DNA of 64,000 nucleotides. It comes from Flagellimonas spongiicola (lineage in GTDB: Bacteria; Bacteroidota; Bacteroidia; Flavobacteriales; Flavobacteriaceae). Below the pieces are notes generated by a model. It saw nothing but the letters and a program-made list of their open reading frames with translations, searched no databases and had not been told where the DNA came from. The stretch covers positions 992,001 to 1,056,000 of the forward strand of contig NZ_JAMFMA010000002.1 in NCBI RefSeq assembly GCF_023502425.1, in the 5' to 3' direction. Positions 17,432 to 26,311 of this stretch are shown here, piece by piece (the stretch's first letter is position 1; every line of letters begins with the position of its first letter). The translations under genes and the position numbers were made by a program.

Positions 17432-17989
17432 TTAATTCAGTTCAACTTTGAGTTTAGATTCGATAAGTCCATTAATCAGCAATTCGATTTCGAACTCATT
17501 TTCTATTTTCATATAGGCGAAGTTTGTCCGTCCATATTCACAAATTCTTTTTATAATCTTTCCAACTATAATCAATAAAGCTTTTTGGATTTTACTTTCA
17601 TATTGATAAAAATTCGGAAAAATTGCTTTGGTGTTCCAGTTAGTTGATTCTATTTTGCCAATTTCTGGTTTGTATTTAATGTTTTCAGCTTTTCTTATGT
17701 CCGATTCAAAAATCACAGAAGCCTTAAAATCTTTTTTGTCTGCTCGATAATCAACTTTTATCTTTTCTATGAGCTCAGGTACTTTTAAAAATAGAATTCC
17801 GCCGCCAAAAGTGTTTATTACGAGAAATTTTCCTTTGTCCAAAAAGAATTCAAAATCCGCTTTGAGAAATTCCTGTTCCTTTAAACCTAAATTTGTAGAA
17901 ATAAGTTCAAACTCTCTATCAAGGTCAAAATGAAAATTCTGTCCTGTTTTGATTTCAATATCTTTTATTTCATCTGTTAGATTACTCAT
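17432..17989 (-). CDS. Hypothetical cytoplasmic protein
   Basis: 185 aa, no signal peptide or membrane span. It is rich in Phe, Lys, Glu and Ile and looks like an alpha/beta soluble protein (FLVINTFGGGILFLKVPELIEKIKVDYRADKK). I do not recognise a domain. It is the third leftward gene of the cassette-like stretch and is bordered on its downstream side by copy 2 of the folded element. Just upstream of its start, around 18002, is ACGCACAACTTG, which might be the worn end of another element. Confidence 0.65.
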   Translation of the reverse strand: MSNLTDEIKDIEIKTGQNFHFDLDREFELISTNLGLKEQEFLKADFEFFLDKGKFLVINTFGGGILFLKVPELIEKIKVDYRADKKDFKASVIFESDIRKAENIKYKPEIGKIESTNWNTKAIFPNFYQYESKIQKALLIIVGKIIKRICEYGRTNFAYMKIENEFEIELLINGLIESKLKVELN

Positions 17990-18359
17990 TTTCTCAAATT
18001 ACGCACAACTTGTTTATATGAATGTAAAATACAGCTATATATCCCCATTTTGGAATAATATCGATGTAAACCTTCGTTTTTTAGTACTGGCCGCTTCTAG
18101 ACCGTAGTAATATTTTCACACATAGACGTATTGAAGGGAATCCTACAAAACGGATTTGCTTATGAAAAGTGGTAGGAGATTTCCATAAGTTGTATTTTTA
18201 AGGAATAAAGGCGGTTACCTCATATAAGGAGGCAATTCAATTTGAGTCGGTTACAAAAGAGTTGTGGCGGTTGATGGTTGGGTGTAAGGTGCCGGCTTGG
18301 AAATTGAACAACGCGCATAAACTCAAGAACAAAGTATAACAACAATAAAAACGATCGTA
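17990..18359. other. 370-bp intergenic stretch without a clear gene
   Basis: No convincing gene. A short frame on the plus strand is open from 18202 to 18339 (45 codons, spelling KAVTSYKEAIQF and VPAWKLNNAHKLKN) after an in-frame stop. It could be the worn tail of a lost gene, but no start or family is visible. The promoter of the following lipoprotein presumably lies near its right end. Confidence 0.5.
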
Positions 18360-19175
18360 ATGAAAATGAATACACCTAAATTATTTACCTATATGTTGGC
18401 TTTTCTTTTTGTGTTGGCATCCTGCAAGCAACAAGCAAAGGAAAAACCAGAACAAGAGATGGATGAGGTTGAGGCCACCACGGAAACACCTGAAATCACA
18501 TTGGAAAAACTAGAAGGGTCTCCTGCATACGCGGATGCCGTTTTGCAGTTGGAAGAACCATCAAACCTTCAGATTGCAGATGGGGGCAGTGTGGATTTTT
18601 CCTTTACCGTGAACGATTATGAACTTGGAGCTCAAACGGCAGGTCCAAATGCGGAACAATTGGCAAATTCTGGAAAAGGGCAGCACATTCACTTCATTCT
18701 GAACAACCAGCCCTACTCAGCGCATTATGAGCCAGCCTTTGCCAAGGAAATCCCCAATGGGGTACACCATTTGGTGGCGTTCTTGAGTCGTTCCTACCAC
18801 GAGTCTGTGAAAAACGAAAACTCCGTTGTGGTCAAAAAACTGGAAGTTGGGGCCAATGCCACAGATTCTTTAGGACTTGATATGGAAGCTCCTACACTAA
18901 TATATAGCCGTCCAAAAGGAACATATGCCGGAAAGGATGCCGAAAATCTGCTCCTTGACTTTTTCGTGTTGAACACATCCTTGTCTGAAGATGGAAATAA
19001 AGTAAAAGCCACCGTCAACGATACTGAGTTTATGATTACCGAATGGGCACCACATGTGATCAAAGGATTGCCCGTAGGAGATGTTACCATTACCTTGGAA
19101 TTGGTAGATGCCGAAGGAAATATGATCAGTGGACCGTTTAACAAAGTAACCAGAACGGTTAGCTTAACGGAATAA
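18360..19175 (+). CDS. Lipoprotein of unknown function
   Basis: 271 aa. Lipobox FVLASC places the lipidated Cys at 22, followed by a long Glu/Thr-rich linker (about 23-50). The mature part is beta-rich and seems to hold two similar Ig-like or cupredoxin-like halves. One contains GKGQHIHFILNNQPYSAHYEPAFAKEIPNGVHHLVAFLSRSYHE, with four His and Tyr residues that could bind a metal; the other ends the chain. A dedicated terminator follows, so it is monocistronic. No named family recognised. Confidence 0.75.
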   Translation: MKMNTPKLFTYMLAFLFVLASCKQQAKEKPEQEMDEVEATTETPEITLEKLEGSPAYADAVLQLEEPSNLQIADGGSVDFSFTVNDYELGAQTAGPNAEQLANSGKGQHIHFILNNQPYSAHYEPAFAKEIPNGVHHLVAFLSRSYHESVKNENSVVVKKLEVGANATDSLGLDMEAPTLIYSRPKGTYAGKDAENLLLDFFVLNTSLSEDGNKVKATVNDTEFMITEWAPHVIKGLPVGDVTITLELVDAEGNMISGPFNKVTRTVSLTE

Positions 19176-19203
19176 TATTGGCGTATAATTCTTAATACAT
19201 TAG

Positions 19204-19245
19204 AGCAGGGATTTCTTCTAAATATTAGAAGACCCCTGCTTTTTT
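19204..19245 (+). terminator. Rho-independent terminator after the lipoprotein gene
   Basis: A long hairpin: the outer stem AGCAGGG pairs with CCCTGCT and the inner stem TCTTCTAA with TTAGAAGA, followed by TTTTT. It separates the lipoprotein from the gamma-glutamyltransferase gene. Confidence 0.88.
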
Positions 19246-19295
19246 GTTTTGCAACGGAAACGAACCACCACTAACTTTTGTACCTAAAAAACACG

Positions 19296-21002
19296 ATGAA
19301 AACAATGAAAAAATCACTTTGGGGCTTTCTTGCCTTCGCCTTGCTCTCAGGGGTTACTACTGCCCAAGACCGAATTACAGGGGAATCTTTTGCCACACGA
19401 TCAGTAGTATTGGGACAAAATGGAATGGTGGCTACCAGTCACCCCCTAGCCACCCAAATAGGTTTAGAAATGCTAAAAAATGGAGGGAATGCCATTGATG
19501 CTGCCATTGCGGCCAATGCGGCCCTTGGTCTTATGGAACCTACTGGATGCGGAATAGGTGGGGATTTGTTTGCCATTGTTTGGGATGGCAAGACCAAAAA
19601 GTTATACGGACTTAATGCCAGTGGACGTTCCCCTCAAAAGTTGACTTTGGACTATTTTCAAGAACAGGGCATGGCGAAGATTCCATCCCACGGACCACTT
19701 CCTGTAAGTGTCCCTGGTGCAGTAGATGGTTGGTTTGAATTGCATCAAAAGTTTGGTTCCAGACCAATGACAGAAATCCTTGCTCCGGCCATTGACTATG
19801 CTGAAAAAGGATTTCCGCTTACTGAGCTTATCGCATGGTACATCCAACGTACGGTACCATTTTTTGAATCCAAAGGTTTCCCCAATATTGAGGATACCTA
19901 TAAAGCACAAAACGGCGGAAAATTACCCGACGAAGGCGAAATCTATAAAAATCCCTATTTGGCCAATACCTATCGCAAAATCGCAGAAGGTGGAAGAGAC
20001 GCTTTTTATAAAGGGGATATCGCCAAAACTGTTGGAAAGTTCATCAAGGAACAAGGGGGCTTTCTGTCTGCCAAGGATTTTGCAGCACATAAATCGGAAT
20101 GGGTAGAACCAGTTTCAATCAATTACCGCGGCTATGATGTTTGGGAATTGCCACCCAACGGTCAGGGAATTGCTGCGCTTCAAATGCTGAAGATTTTGGA
20201 AGGCTATGATTTTTCAACTATTGAATTCGGAAGTGCTGAACATCTTCATTTGTTTACGGAAGCTAAAAAACTGGCCTTTGAAGATCGCGCAAAATACTAT
20301 GCGGACATGGACTTTTTTGATGTCCCAGTAGACGAATTACTCTCCGAGAATTACGCAAAGGACAGAAGGGCATTAATTGGCGATAGGGCTGGCACGTATA
20401 GTGCCGGTGAAATCTCCGCAGGTGAGACTATTTATATGACGGTTGCAGACAATGAAGGCACAATGATTTCTTTGATCCAAAGCAACTATCGTGGAATGGG
20501 TTCAGGTATGGCACCTCCAAAATTAGGATTTATGCTTCAGGACCGCGGAGAGCTTTTTAGTCTTAAACGAGGACAGGCAAACACATATGAACCGCGCAAA
20601 CGACCCTTTCACACCATAATTCCGGCCTTCGTAACCAAGGATGGTAAACCTTACCTAAGTTTTGGGGTTATGGGGGGTGACTTCCAACCTATGGGACACA
20701 CACAAATTGTGATGAATTTGGTTGATTTTGGAATGAACATACAAGAGGCCGGCGATGCACCAAGATGGGATCATACAGGTGGAGCAAGTCCAATGGGAGC
20801 TACCACCGAGGATACGGGCTTGATTCGCACAGAATCTGGAATTCCGTATTCCACCATTCGTGGATTGATGGACAAAGGCCATAGAATGGGCACGGCAAGA
20901 GGAATTTATGGCGGCTACCAAGCTATACTGTGGGACGATGAGAACAAAGTCTATCATGGTGCCTCTGAGAGTCGCAAGGATGGGCAGGCGGCTGGTTATT
21001 AG
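19296..21002 (+). CDS. Gamma-glutamyltransferase family Ntn-hydrolase, secreted
   Basis: 568 aa from MKTMKKSLWGFLAF; an upstream TTG is possible but gives no better signal peptide. It matches the GGT family: GGNAIDAAIAANAALGLMEPTGCGIGGDLFAIVW near the N-terminus, then PPNGQGIAALQML. The likely self-cleavage and nucleophile Thr378 is in GETIYMTV, followed by NEGTMISLIQSNYRGMGSGM. The Tyr/Phe pattern after the nucleophile resembles the YwrD-like branch more than classical glutathione-cleaving GGT, so the substrate may be another gamma-glutamyl or acyl amide. Export to the periplasm is expected. A similar-direction serine hydrolase gene follows after about 155 bp. Confidence 0.9.
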   Translation: MKTMKKSLWGFLAFALLSGVTTAQDRITGESFATRSVVLGQNGMVATSHPLATQIGLEMLKNGGNAIDAAIAANAALGLMEPTGCGIGGDLFAIVWDGKTKKLYGLNASGRSPQKLTLDYFQEQGMAKIPSHGPLPVSVPGAVDGWFELHQKFGSRPMTEILAPAIDYAEKGFPLTELIAWYIQRTVPFFESKGFPNIEDTYKAQNGGKLPDEGEIYKNPYLANTYRKIAEGGRDAFYKGDIAKTVGKFIKEQGGFLSAKDFAAHKSEWVEPVSINYRGYDVWELPPNGQGIAALQMLKILEGYDFSTIEFGSAEHLHLFTEAKKLAFEDRAKYYADMDFFDVPVDELLSENYAKDRRALIGDRAGTYSAGEISAGETIYMTVADNEGTMISLIQSNYRGMGSGMAPPKLGFMLQDRGELFSLKRGQANTYEPRKRPFHTIIPAFVTKDGKPYLSFGVMGGDFQPMGHTQIVMNLVDFGMNIQEAGDAPRWDHTGGASPMGATTEDTGLIRTESGIPYSTIRGLMDKGHRMGTARGIYGGYQAILWDDENKVYHGASESRKDGQAAGY

Positions 21003-21157
21003 GATAGAAAATTGAAGGTTTACCAAGGTGCGTATAAGGTATTGAAACACCAAGAATCTATACTTTTCATGTACTTGAATAATTATAATTCTTCCTTTTG
21101 ATGACTGAAATCCAAAATTCACTTTTATTTCCTTAAAAGAATAAAATACCATTGCAT

Positions 21158-22312
21158 ATGAACTCTTATAGAATTCTGCTTTCGTTTGTTGTTGGCTTTT
21201 TTATCCTAGGTAGTTTATCATGGTCAACAACTGCTGTAATACCGGATACCATTGCCAATTCGTTTGTTGTAAACGAATATGAAGAAGTGCTTTCCAATTA
21301 TGGCTTGGATTCAAGAATGGAGGATTTTGGGGTAGCGGGCATTAGTTTTGCAATTCTAAAAAATGGAGAATTGGACTGGACCAAAGGTTACGGGGTATTG
21401 CAAAAAGGTGGATCGGAAAAGGTCAATACCGAAACCATGTTCTCCGTTGGGTCAGTAAGTAAGGTAGGCACTGCGGTGCTGATCATGAAACTGCAAGAAC
21501 TAGGATTGATTGATGTGAACCAAGACGTGAACAAATATCTTACCTCATGGAAAGTACCTGAAAATATGTACACGCGTAAAAAACCTGTAACACTGCGTCA
21601 TATTTTGTCCCATACTGCAGGATTGACCGTGCATGGGTTCGCTGATTTTTATCCTGGCGAAGAATTACCCACAACAGTTCAGATTCTAGAAGGGAAATCT
21701 CCTGCGAAAAATAGACCTGTATATGTGGATATTCCAGTAGGGGACCGTTTTCGGTATTCTGGCGGAGGCACCACAATTGCGCAATTGGTTATTGAGGATT
21801 GCATGGAGGGCTCGCAATACAACATCGCCCATAAACTACTGTTTCAAGAGTTGGGCATGAAGAGGAGTAGTTATCAGAATCCGCTGCCTAAACGTTATGG
21901 AAATATTGCCAAGGCCCATAATCGAAACGGAAGGCCAGAAGCATTACCGAGAGGATATCAAGCTATGCCAGAAGCAGGGGCATCGGGTTTATGGACAACT
22001 CCAGCGGATTTTTCCAAATTGATGGCGGAGTTGATGAAAGCCTATGACGGAAACAGTAAATTCCTTGCTCAAACTACGGTAAAAGATATGATGACTCCTG
22101 TAGAGCCAAGTGATTATGGAATGGGTCCCCGGATCAAGGAGGAAAACAATCAAATCCAGTTTTCTCATGGTGGTGCCAATGATTCCTATAGAGCTCATTT
22201 TATCGGTAGTTTGACTAACAAAAACGGAATCGTCATTTTTACAAATGGTGCCAGGGGAACTGACCTAATTCGTGAGCTATTGCCATTAATGGAAGAACTA
22301 CTATTTAATTAG
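21158..22312 (+). CDS. Serine hydrolase, class C beta-lactamase / PBP family
   Basis: 384 aa from the ATG at 21158, with a signal peptide through about residue 26. Class C motifs are Ser99-x-x-Lys102 (SVSK), a Tyr at RYSGGGTTIAQLVIED corresponding to YxN (here Y-S-G), and HGGANDSY as the KTG equivalent. RHILSHTAGL is also conserved. The family covers D-aminopeptidases, esterases and DD-peptidases; it need not give antibiotic resistance. It converges on the alpha/beta hydrolase gene 18 bp away. Confidence 0.9.
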   Translation: MNSYRILLSFVVGFFILGSLSWSTTAVIPDTIANSFVVNEYEEVLSNYGLDSRMEDFGVAGISFAILKNGELDWTKGYGVLQKGGSEKVNTETMFSVGSVSKVGTAVLIMKLQELGLIDVNQDVNKYLTSWKVPENMYTRKKPVTLRHILSHTAGLTVHGFADFYPGEELPTTVQILEGKSPAKNRPVYVDIPVGDRFRYSGGGTTIAQLVIEDCMEGSQYNIAHKLLFQELGMKRSSYQNPLPKRYGNIAKAHNRNGRPEALPRGYQAMPEAGASGLWTTPADFSKLMAELMKAYDGNSKFLAQTTVKDMMTPVEPSDYGMGPRIKEENNQIQFSHGGANDSYRAHFIGSLTNKNGIVIFTNGARGTDLIRELLPLMEELLFN

Positions 22313-22329
22313 CATGCGCGTCTGTTCTT

Positions 22330-23889
22330 TCATGAGCGTTTAAGAGGTCTTTTAATAACGTTCTTTTTCCAAACAAAGCGATACAATAAGAAGAGCAGCA
22401 GGAAAACTAAAAAAAGCATTAGTGCGATTCCCAACTTCATCAGTTTTGGAAACCCCATACTCAATTCAAAACTAGGACCAGGGTAGTTCAGTGTTGTATT
22501 GATCACATTTTTATCGGCATAAAAATCTGCCATTAATCCAATCACTTCTTTTTTGTAGAGTAAATCGGCCACATGACCTTTATGCGCAATAACTTTTAAC
22601 TCACCGTTTTTCAAGAATGGCATTAACTCCTCTTGTACAACTTGATGTGGTGTGGAGAAATCCAATGCGCCATTGATGACTAAGATTCTGGTATATAGGG
22701 TGTCCAATTCGGTGTAGGTATCCTTTGGTTGGTCGGTTGGCCAAGATTTACCGATGTCCATTAACAATGCAGAAATAGGAGAGCCTAAGGCAGTTTTTGA
22801 AGTGCTAAATTCATTGTGGTAGCTTCTAGTTGGGTCGTAGTCTATCATCCCTTTGGAAAGAAAATCACCCCAATTCATCATTTCAGGAATAATATAATCA
22901 TGTGCCATGCTTAATAAGGCAATCCCGCTATAATCCCCCTTTGCCGCAGCCAAATAGGCATCAATTACTTGAGTTGCGGAATGGGTATGGTACAACATAC
23001 CAAAAGTAGCCACCTTTACTTTTCCTGGGTCGATTTCAAAAAACAGCCATCTTTTAGGAAGGTTATTTAAGACCTGATCAAAGGTTGCACTTAAATTGCC
23101 AGTTTGGGCACTGCAATAAGGATTGCTTTGACAAAGGCGATCATAATCTGCTAGTTTTTGTTCAATTATTTTTGGCTCCCAAACAAATCGGCCTGGAGGG
23201 CTGGCACCAATCATGATGGTGTGCTCTACATGTTCGCCATACTGTTTCATATAAAATTGAGCCAATCGGGTACCGTAACTTCCACTCAGAAGATTTATAG
23301 TATGGAATCCATAATGCTGACGAACAGCGTCGATATCCATCAAGGTTTGTTCAATAGTGTAACCGTTTAGATCAATTCCTTTTTTTAAAAGTCTTTCAGA
23401 ACAAATGGTTGCAGCATGCTGAACGTTTCGAACTGATTTTTTAGAAAGCAAATTGTTGGTGTTCCCCCTTAAAGCATTACTGATTTCAGGACAGTTCAAC
23501 TGTATTTCGCCATCAACTCCTCTATAACCAACCAGAAAGACATCATGGTTTTCTAGCAATTCTTTGGAGGGTTTATAGTCCATATTGGTCATTCCAGGTC
23601 CACCGGAAAGCCAAAAGATTGGCGTTGAGAAAATACTATTATTTGGAGATTTATAAATTCGTAATGGAACAGTAATTTTCCGGCTATCGGCAATTTGCCA
23701 GTTTTCAGGAAATTGAAATTCCAAATCAATGATGCTATCCGTTTCACTTTTGCCAGTCGAAACTTTTAGTGATTTTTGCGCATTGCCTTCAACCGAAAAG
23801 ATGATTGAAAGAGAAAAGAGTCCAAACCAAAAGAGCAGCTTAGAACTAGAATAACATGGGGTTCGATTTATTTTACGTTTGATGGGCAT
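22330..23889 (-). CDS. Secreted alpha/beta-hydrolase (tripeptidyl-aminopeptidase-like) with C-terminal span
   Basis: 519 aa from MPIKRKINRTPCYSS. The longer in-frame start at 23925 would lie upstream of the predicted transcript start, so it is rejected. A signal anchor is at about 18-36. The alpha/beta-hydrolase domain has GGPGMTN, the nucleophile elbow LLSGSYGTRLAQ, the acid in NGALDFSTP and the His in AHKGHVADL. A membrane span is near the C-terminus (LGIALMLFLVFLLLFLLYRF) with a basic tail. It probably releases peptides or cleaves esters in the periplasm. The promoter carries a Crp/Fnr-type palindrome, so the divergent Crp/Fnr gene is its likely activator. Confidence 0.87.
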   Translation of the reverse strand: MPIKRKINRTPCYSSSKLLFWFGLFSLSIIFSVEGNAQKSLKVSTGKSETDSIIDLEFQFPENWQIADSRKITVPLRIYKSPNNSIFSTPIFWLSGGPGMTNMDYKPSKELLENHDVFLVGYRGVDGEIQLNCPEISNALRGNTNNLLSKKSVRNVQHAATICSERLLKKGIDLNGYTIEQTLMDIDAVRQHYGFHTINLLSGSYGTRLAQFYMKQYGEHVEHTIMIGASPPGRFVWEPKIIEQKLADYDRLCQSNPYCSAQTGNLSATFDQVLNNLPKRWLFFEIDPGKVKVATFGMLYHTHSATQVIDAYLAAAKGDYSGIALLSMAHDYIIPEMMNWGDFLSKGMIDYDPTRSYHNEFSTSKTALGSPISALLMDIGKSWPTDQPKDTYTELDTLYTRILVINGALDFSTPHQVVQEELMPFLKNGELKVIAHKGHVADLLYKKEVIGLMADFYADKNVINTTLNYPGPSFELSMGFPKLMKLGIALMLFLVFLLLFLLYRFVWKKNVIKRPLKRS

Positions 23890-23922
23890 GTTTTGGTTGC
23901 AAATGGTAGGATTTCGACACTT

Positions 23923-23969
23923 CAATATTACAGTTGTTGGATCGAATAAAAATTAACCGTTGTTAATTT
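23923..23969 (-). promoter_or_regulatory. Crp/Fnr-type operator and -7 element for the alpha/beta-hydrolase gene
   Basis: AATTAAC-CGTT-GTTAATT at 23951-23968 is a perfect 7-bp inverted repeat with a 4-bp spacer (8 bp with the outer A/T). The leftward -7 element TAATATTG (23923-23930, 7 of 8 matches to TAnnTTTG) starts exactly 29.5 bp from its centre, putting the site near -41.5, the class II activator position. It touches the divergent Crp/Fnr start codon, so it may also repress that gene. Confidence 0.75.
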
Positions 23970-24575
23970 ATGTTGAAAATGAAAAATTCAGGTTTATACA
24001 AAGAACTACTATGTGATATATCGCCAATTTCAGAAGATACTTGGTCTAGATTGAAGGAGATGGCTGAAGTTCGGCACATGGATAAGAACGCATTATTGAT
24101 TGGTGCGGGGTCTATAGTTAACAAAGAAGTCTTTGTAGTTAATGGCCTTCTACGATGTTATGTGCTCACAACAGAAGGAAAAGAATATACAACGGCTTTC
24201 TATCGTGAAGGTAACTTTGTTACACCTTTCTTTTCTAGGTCTGTCCATGGCAGTAGCACCGTGTCAATTGAAGTACTAGAAACGAGTGAGTTGCTTTTGT
24301 TCCCGGAACAGGACTTCACAAAATTAAGGCATGCCAATAAAGAATTAGAGCGACTTGCAGGGGTAGTGGTGCAGCAAGAATTGCAGCATAAGTCTACCAA
24401 GGAATTGAAACTTGCTACAGGAAACTTGAAGGAGTTATATGCATATTTTCAATATGCCTATAAGGGAATGGAACGTAGAGTTCAGCAAAAACATATTGCT
24501 TCTTATCTTGGAGTTGACCCGGTTTCGTTGAGTAGGATTCGGAAAAGTAACCACAAGAAAGAATCAACGCGATAA
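23970..24575 (+). CDS. Crp/Fnr-family transcription regulator
   Basis: 201 aa. The cyclic-nucleotide-like sensor domain spans about 25-130 (KEVFVVNGLLRCYVLTTEGKEYTTAFYREGNFVTPFFSR), lacking the canonical cAMP phosphate-binding R-S/T-A. The C-terminal winged HTH ends RRVQQKHIASYLGVDPVSLSRIRK. This subtype, common in Bacteroidota, has no known ligand. It is divergent from the alpha/beta hydrolase with a near-perfect N4 palindrome between them, so that gene is the obvious target. The ATG at 23970 or the next at 23979 could be used. Confidence 0.88.
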   Translation: MLKMKNSGLYKELLCDISPISEDTWSRLKEMAEVRHMDKNALLIGAGSIVNKEVFVVNGLLRCYVLTTEGKEYTTAFYREGNFVTPFFSRSVHGSSTVSIEVLETSELLLFPEQDFTKLRHANKELERLAGVVVQQELQHKSTKELKLATGNLKELYAYFQYAYKGMERRVQQKHIASYLGVDPVSLSRIRKSNHKKESTR

Positions 24576-24725
24576 ACTCAGTTCCCTGGACATTTCAAAA
24601 ACTCAAAAAATGTGGATTTCAAGGGTAACTTTAATGGCAGCTTTACTACTCGTAAAGGCTATCCTTACCTAATTTTTTCTTACTTTGACATAGCAAGTAA
24701 TTACCAACCTTAAGTTAGATTCTGC

Positions 24726-25973
24726 ATGGACTATTTTGTCATTACCAGTATTCTTGTTTTTTTATCGGCAGTCTTTGGTTATCTCAATCTTCGTTTTTTC
24801 AAATTGCCCAATACCATAGGGCTTACCTTGATTACGATTCTGTTTACACTCGCAGTATTTGCATTAAGTTATTTTGATGATACGCTATTGGAAGCAGAAA
24901 GATTCATCATATCCAAAATCGATTTCAAAGTGGTCTTATTGGATATCATGTTGAGTTTTCTGCTTTTTGCAGGTGCACTTCATACAGATCTACAAAAACT
25001 TAAAGAACAACGTTGGCCAGTTTTGGTTTTTGCAACCTTTGGTGTTTTGGTCTCTACTTTTTTGGTTGGGACAGCCGTGTTTTATCTGCTGCAACTACTA
25101 GGATTGAATGTCAATTTCATTTATTGCTTATTATTTGGGGCACTCATTTCTCCAACCGATCCAATAGCGGTTCTAGGGATCTTAAAAAAAGCTGGCGCTC
25201 CTAAAAAACTTGAAATTAAGATCGTTGGCGAGTCTCTTTTCAATGATGGTGTAGGTGTGGTAGTATTCTTGACCATTTTTGGGTTGGCCAGTGGTTCTGA
25301 ACCTGGGTTTTCCTTATCAAGTGTTTTGGAGCTTTTTGTTGTTGAGGTATTTGGAGGCATTTTGTGGGGTCTTTTTCTCGGGTGGTTGACCTACTATTTT
25401 ATGAAGCGTATTGATGATTACAACATTGAGGTGATAATAACCTTGGCAACAGTAATGACCGGAACCATAGTGGCAACACATCTGCATATTTCTGCTCCTT
25501 TGGCTATGGTTGTTGCTGGTTTAATGATTGGTGGGAACAAAACGCGCGAACAAGCGATGTCAAAACTCACGGAAAGTTATGTAGATAAATTCTGGGAATT
25601 GATAGACATTCTTTTGAACACCATCTTGTTTGTATTGATAGGTATGGAAATGTTGGTGCTGGAATTGAATTCCACATATATTTATGCGGGCTTAATGGCA
25701 ATACCCATTGCGTTACTTTGCAGATATATTTCATTGATTATCCCTGTAAAACTCTTTCAAAAAAGATTGGATTTTGTACCGAATACAACCTTGATAATGA
25801 CTTGGGGTGGCCTACGTGGGGCAATTTCCATCGCTTTGGCGTTAGGTCTTACGGATTCAATGGAACGGGACCTGTTTCTTGTGATTACCTACATCATTGT
25901 AATTTTCTCAATTTTGGTGCAGGGACTCACCGTCGAAAAACTGATAAAAAAACTCAGTTTAAAAGAAGGCTGA
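24726..25973 (+). CDS. Na+/H+ antiporter, CPA1/NhaP type
   Basis: 415 aa with about 12 membrane spans. The ion-binding motif GESLFNDGVGVVVF lies near residue 172 (the Asp of FNDG is the conserved CPA1 acid), preceded by GALISPTDPIAVLGILK and followed by WGGLRGAISIALALGL near 360, all typical of NhaP/NHE proteins. It exchanges Na+ or K+ for H+ across the inner membrane, fitting a marine life style. It has no long cytoplasmic tail. It appears to be a single gene with a terminator across its stop codon. Confidence 0.95.
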   Translation: MDYFVITSILVFLSAVFGYLNLRFFKLPNTIGLTLITILFTLAVFALSYFDDTLLEAERFIISKIDFKVVLLDIMLSFLLFAGALHTDLQKLKEQRWPVLVFATFGVLVSTFLVGTAVFYLLQLLGLNVNFIYCLLFGALISPTDPIAVLGILKKAGAPKKLEIKIVGESLFNDGVGVVVFLTIFGLASGSEPGFSLSSVLELFVVEVFGGILWGLFLGWLTYYFMKRIDDYNIEVIITLATVMTGTIVATHLHISAPLAMVVAGLMIGGNKTREQAMSKLTESYVDKFWELIDILLNTILFVLIGMEMLVLELNSTYIYAGLMAIPIALLCRYISLIIPVKLFQKRLDFVPNTTLIMTWGGLRGAISIALALGLTDSMERDLFLVITYIIVIFSILVQGLTVEKLIKKLSLKEG

Positions 25974-25992
25974 AAAATAGCTGGTTTCAGCC
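25968..25992 (+). terminator. Hairpin terminator at the antiporter stop
   Basis: GGCTGAAA pairs perfectly with TTTCAGCC around a 9-nt loop; the antiporter TGA stop is inside the first arm. It is followed by an AT-rich but not T-only stretch (ATTTATTAAATT), so strength is uncertain; it may serve both converging transcripts. Confidence 0.55.
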
Positions 25993-26018
25993 ATTTATTA
26001 AATTAATCCTATAAAGTC

Positions 26019-26231
26019 CTAGACCTTTTTGATAAACCCTTTTTTAAGCGCATCAAACATTTCCGATGAGATATCGTTGAGGTAGCCTTTGTCTTTTCCA
26101 AATACCTTTTGAACATCCTCCATTTCTGGGCTAGGTTCTTCTATGTACAATATCTCTTGTTTATCGCACATTTTCATACCTATGCTAAACCGATTTATGA
26201 CTCGGTACTTTTTTACTTTGCGTATTTCCAT
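26019..26231 (-). CDS. Small hypothetical protein
   Basis: 70 aa, no signal peptide or membrane span. N-terminal strands (MEIRKVKKYRVINRFSIGMKM) are followed by an acidic helix (SPEMEDVQKVFGKDKGYLNDISSEMFDALKKGF). There is one Cys. Family not recognised. It ends 46 bp from the antiporter gene and lies downstream of the Nudix regulator in the same direction with a gap of 80 bp, but no functional link is evident. Confidence 0.6.
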   Translation of the reverse strand: MEIRKVKKYRVINRFSIGMKMCDKQEILYIEEPSPEMEDVQKVFGKDKGYLNDISSEMFDALKKGFIKKV

Positions 26232-26311
26232 ATTAAAGTAAAGCTTTAACTATAGGACACAGGTTTTTTTGCATACGTCACAAAAATGGGAAGTAGGACA
26301 ACAAGAGAGAA

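Noticed and set aside
15652..18359. Classical integron with attC sites
   Set aside because: No integrase gene and no GTTRRRY/RYYYAAC core at the folded elements; only the bulged fold is similar.
21158..22312. Antibiotic-resistance beta-lactamase
   Set aside because: The Y-S-G and HGG motifs and the context fit a general class C serine hydrolase or peptidase; resistance cannot be claimed.
24631..24671. Short frame MWISRVTLMAALLLVK in the gap before the antiporter
   Set aside because: Only 20 codons, without start context or conservation evidence.
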